From JAVJUS01 sp040220455 (GTDB lineage: Bacteria; Pseudomonadota; Alphaproteobacteria; DSM-16000; Inquilinaceae), in NCBI GenBank assembly GCA_040220455.1, contig JAVJUS010000033.1, positions 49,225-113,224 on the forward strand: DNA of 64,000 nt, in the 5' to 3' direction. This document shows positions 61,887-64,000 of the stretch, piece by piece (the first letter of the stretch is position 1; each line of letters opens with the position of its first letter). The notes under the pieces are model-generated. The model was not told the origin of the DNA. It was given only the letters and a program-made list of their open reading frames with translations, and did no database searches. The position numbers were made by a program, and so were the translations under genes.

Positions 61887-62514
61887 CACCGTCACTCGAG
61901 AGAAAAGCGGGCCGAATCGGCCGGCATGACAAGACTATGGGCATCGAATGCTTCGAAGTCGTGTCGATCCTCGCTTCCGACCCCTGCAATTCTTGCAAGG
62001 CCGGTGTGCGTTCCGGCCGCCTGCGGCCCCGCCTGACGCCGGCGAAGACTCCGACGATCGGCCCCATGAGTGTCCGCGCGAGCATGGAATATACCTCTTT
62101 CGGGCAGGACTTCACTGGCAAGGGAATAAGGAAACGTCAATCTTCGTATTTCTCTTGGAGAGGAAAACCAAATCCTTGTCTCGCTTCTTGCGGTCGACTC
62201 TTTATGAAAGCCGATCCATGTACAATCCGGCCCATGAAGATCGAATCTCGCGCATCGAGGGTAGGGGCCTCTCGAGCTTCCCATTGGCTAGGCATTTTCG
62301 CTACGTCACGTCGCGGGACTCGCAGCAGGGGTGGGTGCGCATCCGCCGTGCCGAGCAGAAGCTGGCCGGCGCCATCGCGATCCGCTGCGGCAGTCTCCGC
62401 GCCATGACCGTCATGACGATGCCCGACGGCCGGGCGCGCCGGTAAACGGACACCGGAACCGAATCCCGGCGGGCGCGTTCAGCTTCTCGACGTCGCATCC
62501 GATCGAGGGCCAGG
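61887..62514. other. Lower-GC intergenic region, no confident gene
   Basis: A 628-bp gap. Positions 62101-62220 are about 47% G+C by direct count, well below the flanks. Open frames exist on both strands (for example 61948-62445 plus and 61892-62284 minus) but have no recognisable domain and weak ribosome-binding sites. It may hold regulatory sequence, a decayed gene or a small RNA. Confidence 0.5.
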
Positions 62515-63918
62515 ATGGCGCCAGACCCGAGAGACGATCCCCCCGGCACCGGATCCGCCGGAGTGCGCGCCCCGGCCGACGCCCCGGCACCCGCGGAGCC
62601 GGAGGCCGGGCGCGGCGAGCGGGCCCTCTTCATCCTGTCCCTGGCGGGCCTCGCCGTCCTCGCCTTCCTCGCCGGAACCATCGTGATGCGGGCGGGCCTC
62701 TTCCCGGCGCCGCAGATCGACCGGGCCTACCGCGCCGCGGTGGCGTGGAAGGACAGCCTGACCGGCTATCGCGACGTCTACGCCACCGACCTCTGGTATC
62801 CGGCGCGCCGGGACGACACGGGCGTGACGGTCCTGGAGCCGGAGGGCGCCACCGGCGGGCCGACGCTCTACACCTCCGGCCACGCCCCGGCCGCCTTCCT
62901 GATCGACCGGGAAGGCCGGGTCCTGCACGAGTGGCGCCGCGCCTTCGGCACGGTCTGGCCGGAGGGCGAGAGCCCGATCGCCGATCCCCAGCCCGACAGC
63001 CATGTCTTCTTCCGGATGGCCCGCGCCTTCCCGAATGGCGACCTGCTGGCCCTCTACGAGGCGGCGGGCGACACGCCCTACGGCTACGGCCTGGTCAAGC
63101 TCGACCGGAACGCGGAGGTCCTCTGGGCCTATCCGGGGCGCGCCCACCACCAGTTCGACATCGCGCCCGACGGCCGGATCTTCGCGCTGACCCACGGCAT
63201 CTTCGACGACGAGCTCGACTATCTGGGTCATCTGGAGCGCCCGCGCCTGGAGGACGAGCTGGTCGTCCTGACGCCGGACGGCGAGGAGACGGCGCGCTTC
63301 CGCCTGCTGACGGCGCTCGCCGACTCGCCCTATCGCCAGATGATCTACACGCTCGCCGGCTTCGCGCTCGGCGATCCGCTGCACGCCAACGCCGTCGAGT
63401 ATGTCGACGCCGACAGGGCGGCGCGCTTCGCCTTCGCGGAGGACGGCGACGTGCTGCTGTCCTTCCGGGAGCTGCATGCCCTGGCGGTCCTGGATCCGGA
63501 AAGCGGCGCGATCACCTGGGCCCTGCGCGGCCCCTGGATCGGCCAGCACGACCCGGACATCCTGGACAATGGCGACATCCTGCTGTTCGACAACTTCGGC
63601 AACTACGACACGGCCTCCGGCTTCTCGCGCGTCATCGAGATCGATCCGCGCACGGCCGGCATCGTCTGGCAATACGCCGGCACGCCCGACGCTCCCTTCG
63701 TCAGCCGCATCCGCTCCGACCAGCAGCGCCTGCCCGACGGCAACACCCTGATCACGGAGTCCAACGGGGGCCGGCTGCTCGAGGTCACCCGCGACGGCCG
63801 GATCGTCTGGGAATTCGTCAATCCTGTGCGCGGCGGCGAGAACGACGCGCAGATCCCGGTCATCGCCTGGGCCGAGCGCTACGAGCCGGGCCTGCTCGGG
63901 TTCCTCGACACCCCGTAG
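62515..63918 (+). CDS. Membrane-anchored arylsulfotransferase-family (ASST-like) protein
   Basis: A 467-residue protein. A proline-rich N-terminal tail (1-33) precedes one membrane segment (LFILSLAGLAVLAFLAGTIVM, about 38-58), and the rest, probably periplasmic, is a propeller of the arylsulfotransferase type: FLIDREGRVLHEW, FPNGDLLALYEA, HHQFDIAPDGRIFALTH, PLHANAVEYV, GQHDPDILDNGDILLFDN and LPDGNTLITES. Such proteins use histidine to carry sulfate between phenolic compounds, but many relatives have no tested activity. The final UAG lies within the terminal inverted repeat. No other gene of the pathway is visible. Confidence 0.83.
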   Translation: MAPDPRDDPPGTGSAGVRAPADAPAPAEPEAGRGERALFILSLAGLAVLAFLAGTIVMRAGLFPAPQIDRAYRAAVAWKDSLTGYRDVYATDLWYPARRDDTGVTVLEPEGATGGPTLYTSGHAPAAFLIDREGRVLHEWRRAFGTVWPEGESPIADPQPDSHVFFRMARAFPNGDLLALYEAAGDTPYGYGLVKLDRNAEVLWAYPGRAHHQFDIAPDGRIFALTHGIFDDELDYLGHLERPRLEDELVVLTPDGEETARFRLLTALADSPYRQMIYTLAGFALGDPLHANAVEYVDADRAARFAFAEDGDVLLSFRELHALAVLDPESGAITWALRGPWIGQHDPDILDNGDILLFDNFGNYDTASGFSRVIEIDPRTAGIVWQYAGTPDAPFVSRIRSDQQRLPDGNTLITESNGGRLLEVTRDGRIVWEFVNPVRGGENDAQIPVIAWAERYEPGLLGFLDTP

Positions 63919-64000
63919 GTCGATCGAGCGTCAGCGAGCCCGACGGCCTCGACGGCGGGGCAGGCGCCCCTGTCGGGCTCGCTCCGCTCGACCGACCTAC
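63915..64000. repeat. Long imperfect inverted repeat (dispersed GTAGGTCGGTCGAGCG-type element)
   Basis: Left arm 63915-63944 begins GTAGGTCGATCGAGCG and right arm 63972-64000 is its reverse complement with one substitution and a small AGC difference (29-30 bases per arm, 27-base loop). The right arm ends exactly at the window edge. Similar palindromes with a GAGCG-N-AGCGA core are common dispersed repeats in several bacterial phyla (from memory). The left arm provides the stop codon of the preceding gene. Confidence 0.8.

Noticed and set aside
61948..62445. 165-codon frame in the lower-GC gap
   Set aside because: No recognisable domain, no clear ribosome-binding site and overlapping frames of similar quality on both strands; kept only as an intergenic note.

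Overview
The window is a very GC-rich (about two-thirds G+C or more by eye), tightly packed bacterial chromosome segment. The gene types and order (many ABC importers with DeoR, RpiR and GntR regulators, MetE-like and CaiB/BaiF genes, a class III cyclase with TPRs, PxpABC) suggest a nutritionally versatile alphaproteobacterium, probably Rhodospirillales/Geminicoccales-like or a related soil or marine lineage. That placement is inference: there is no rRNA, tRNA or marker gene to fix it. I see no phage, IS transposase or CRISPR array.

Layout. (1) 1-6.9 kb: a leftward sugar operon (DeoR regulator, BtpA/SgcQ-like protein, FGGY kinase, solute-binding protein, two permeases, the last cut by the window edge) with a divergent SDR. 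(2) 7.0-13.5 kb: a leftward sugar ABC operon with ROK kinase, class II aldolase-like protein and P-loop kinase, and a divergent RpiR regulator; it has no ATPase of its own. (3) 13.6-20.6 kb: an IsdG-type heme monooxygenase behind a Fur-box-like promoter, a VOC protein, a cyclase-TPR protein, a sulfotransferase/glycosyltransferase pair and a MetE C-terminal-domain protein. (4) 20.8-32.8 kb: a rightward operon headed by an unusual DeoR regulator that appears to carry a circularly permuted sugar-binding domain, then a sugar ABC importer, CaiB/BaiF CoA-transferase, enoyl-CoA hydratase, SDR, mutarotase-like protein, MalK-type ATPase, SMP-30 lactonase and a leaderless solute-binding-protein homologue. 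(5) 32.9-41.6 kb: a leftward operon joining a sugar-type ABC importer to PxpA, PxpB, PxpC, biotin carboxylase and biotin carrier protein. (6) 42.0-60.8 kb: a GntR regulator, D-tartrate-dehydratase-like enolase, class III aminotransferase, aldehyde dehydrogenase, isochorismatase-like hydrolase, atypical M24 protein, Pot-type ABC importer, MetX-like hydrolase, SDR, Rbs-type ABC importer and an EthD-like protein. (7) 60.9-64.0 kb: an EamA transporter, a lower-GC gap, an arylsulfotransferase-like protein and a long inverted repeat at the window end.

How it works together. Six ABC importers lie in 64 kb, each tied to its own catabolic enzymes and regulator. The clearest higher-order signal is in blocks 5 and 6. 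AAAGAT/ATCTTT-type palindromes recur upstream of five transcription units, and three of these have the same core promoter (TTGACA, 18-bp spacer, TA-N3-T) with the palindrome just downstream. This points to one regulon, probably run by the GntR protein at 41987-42775. A structured repeat of about 105 bp occurs twice (6904 and 30609) with compensatory changes in its stems.
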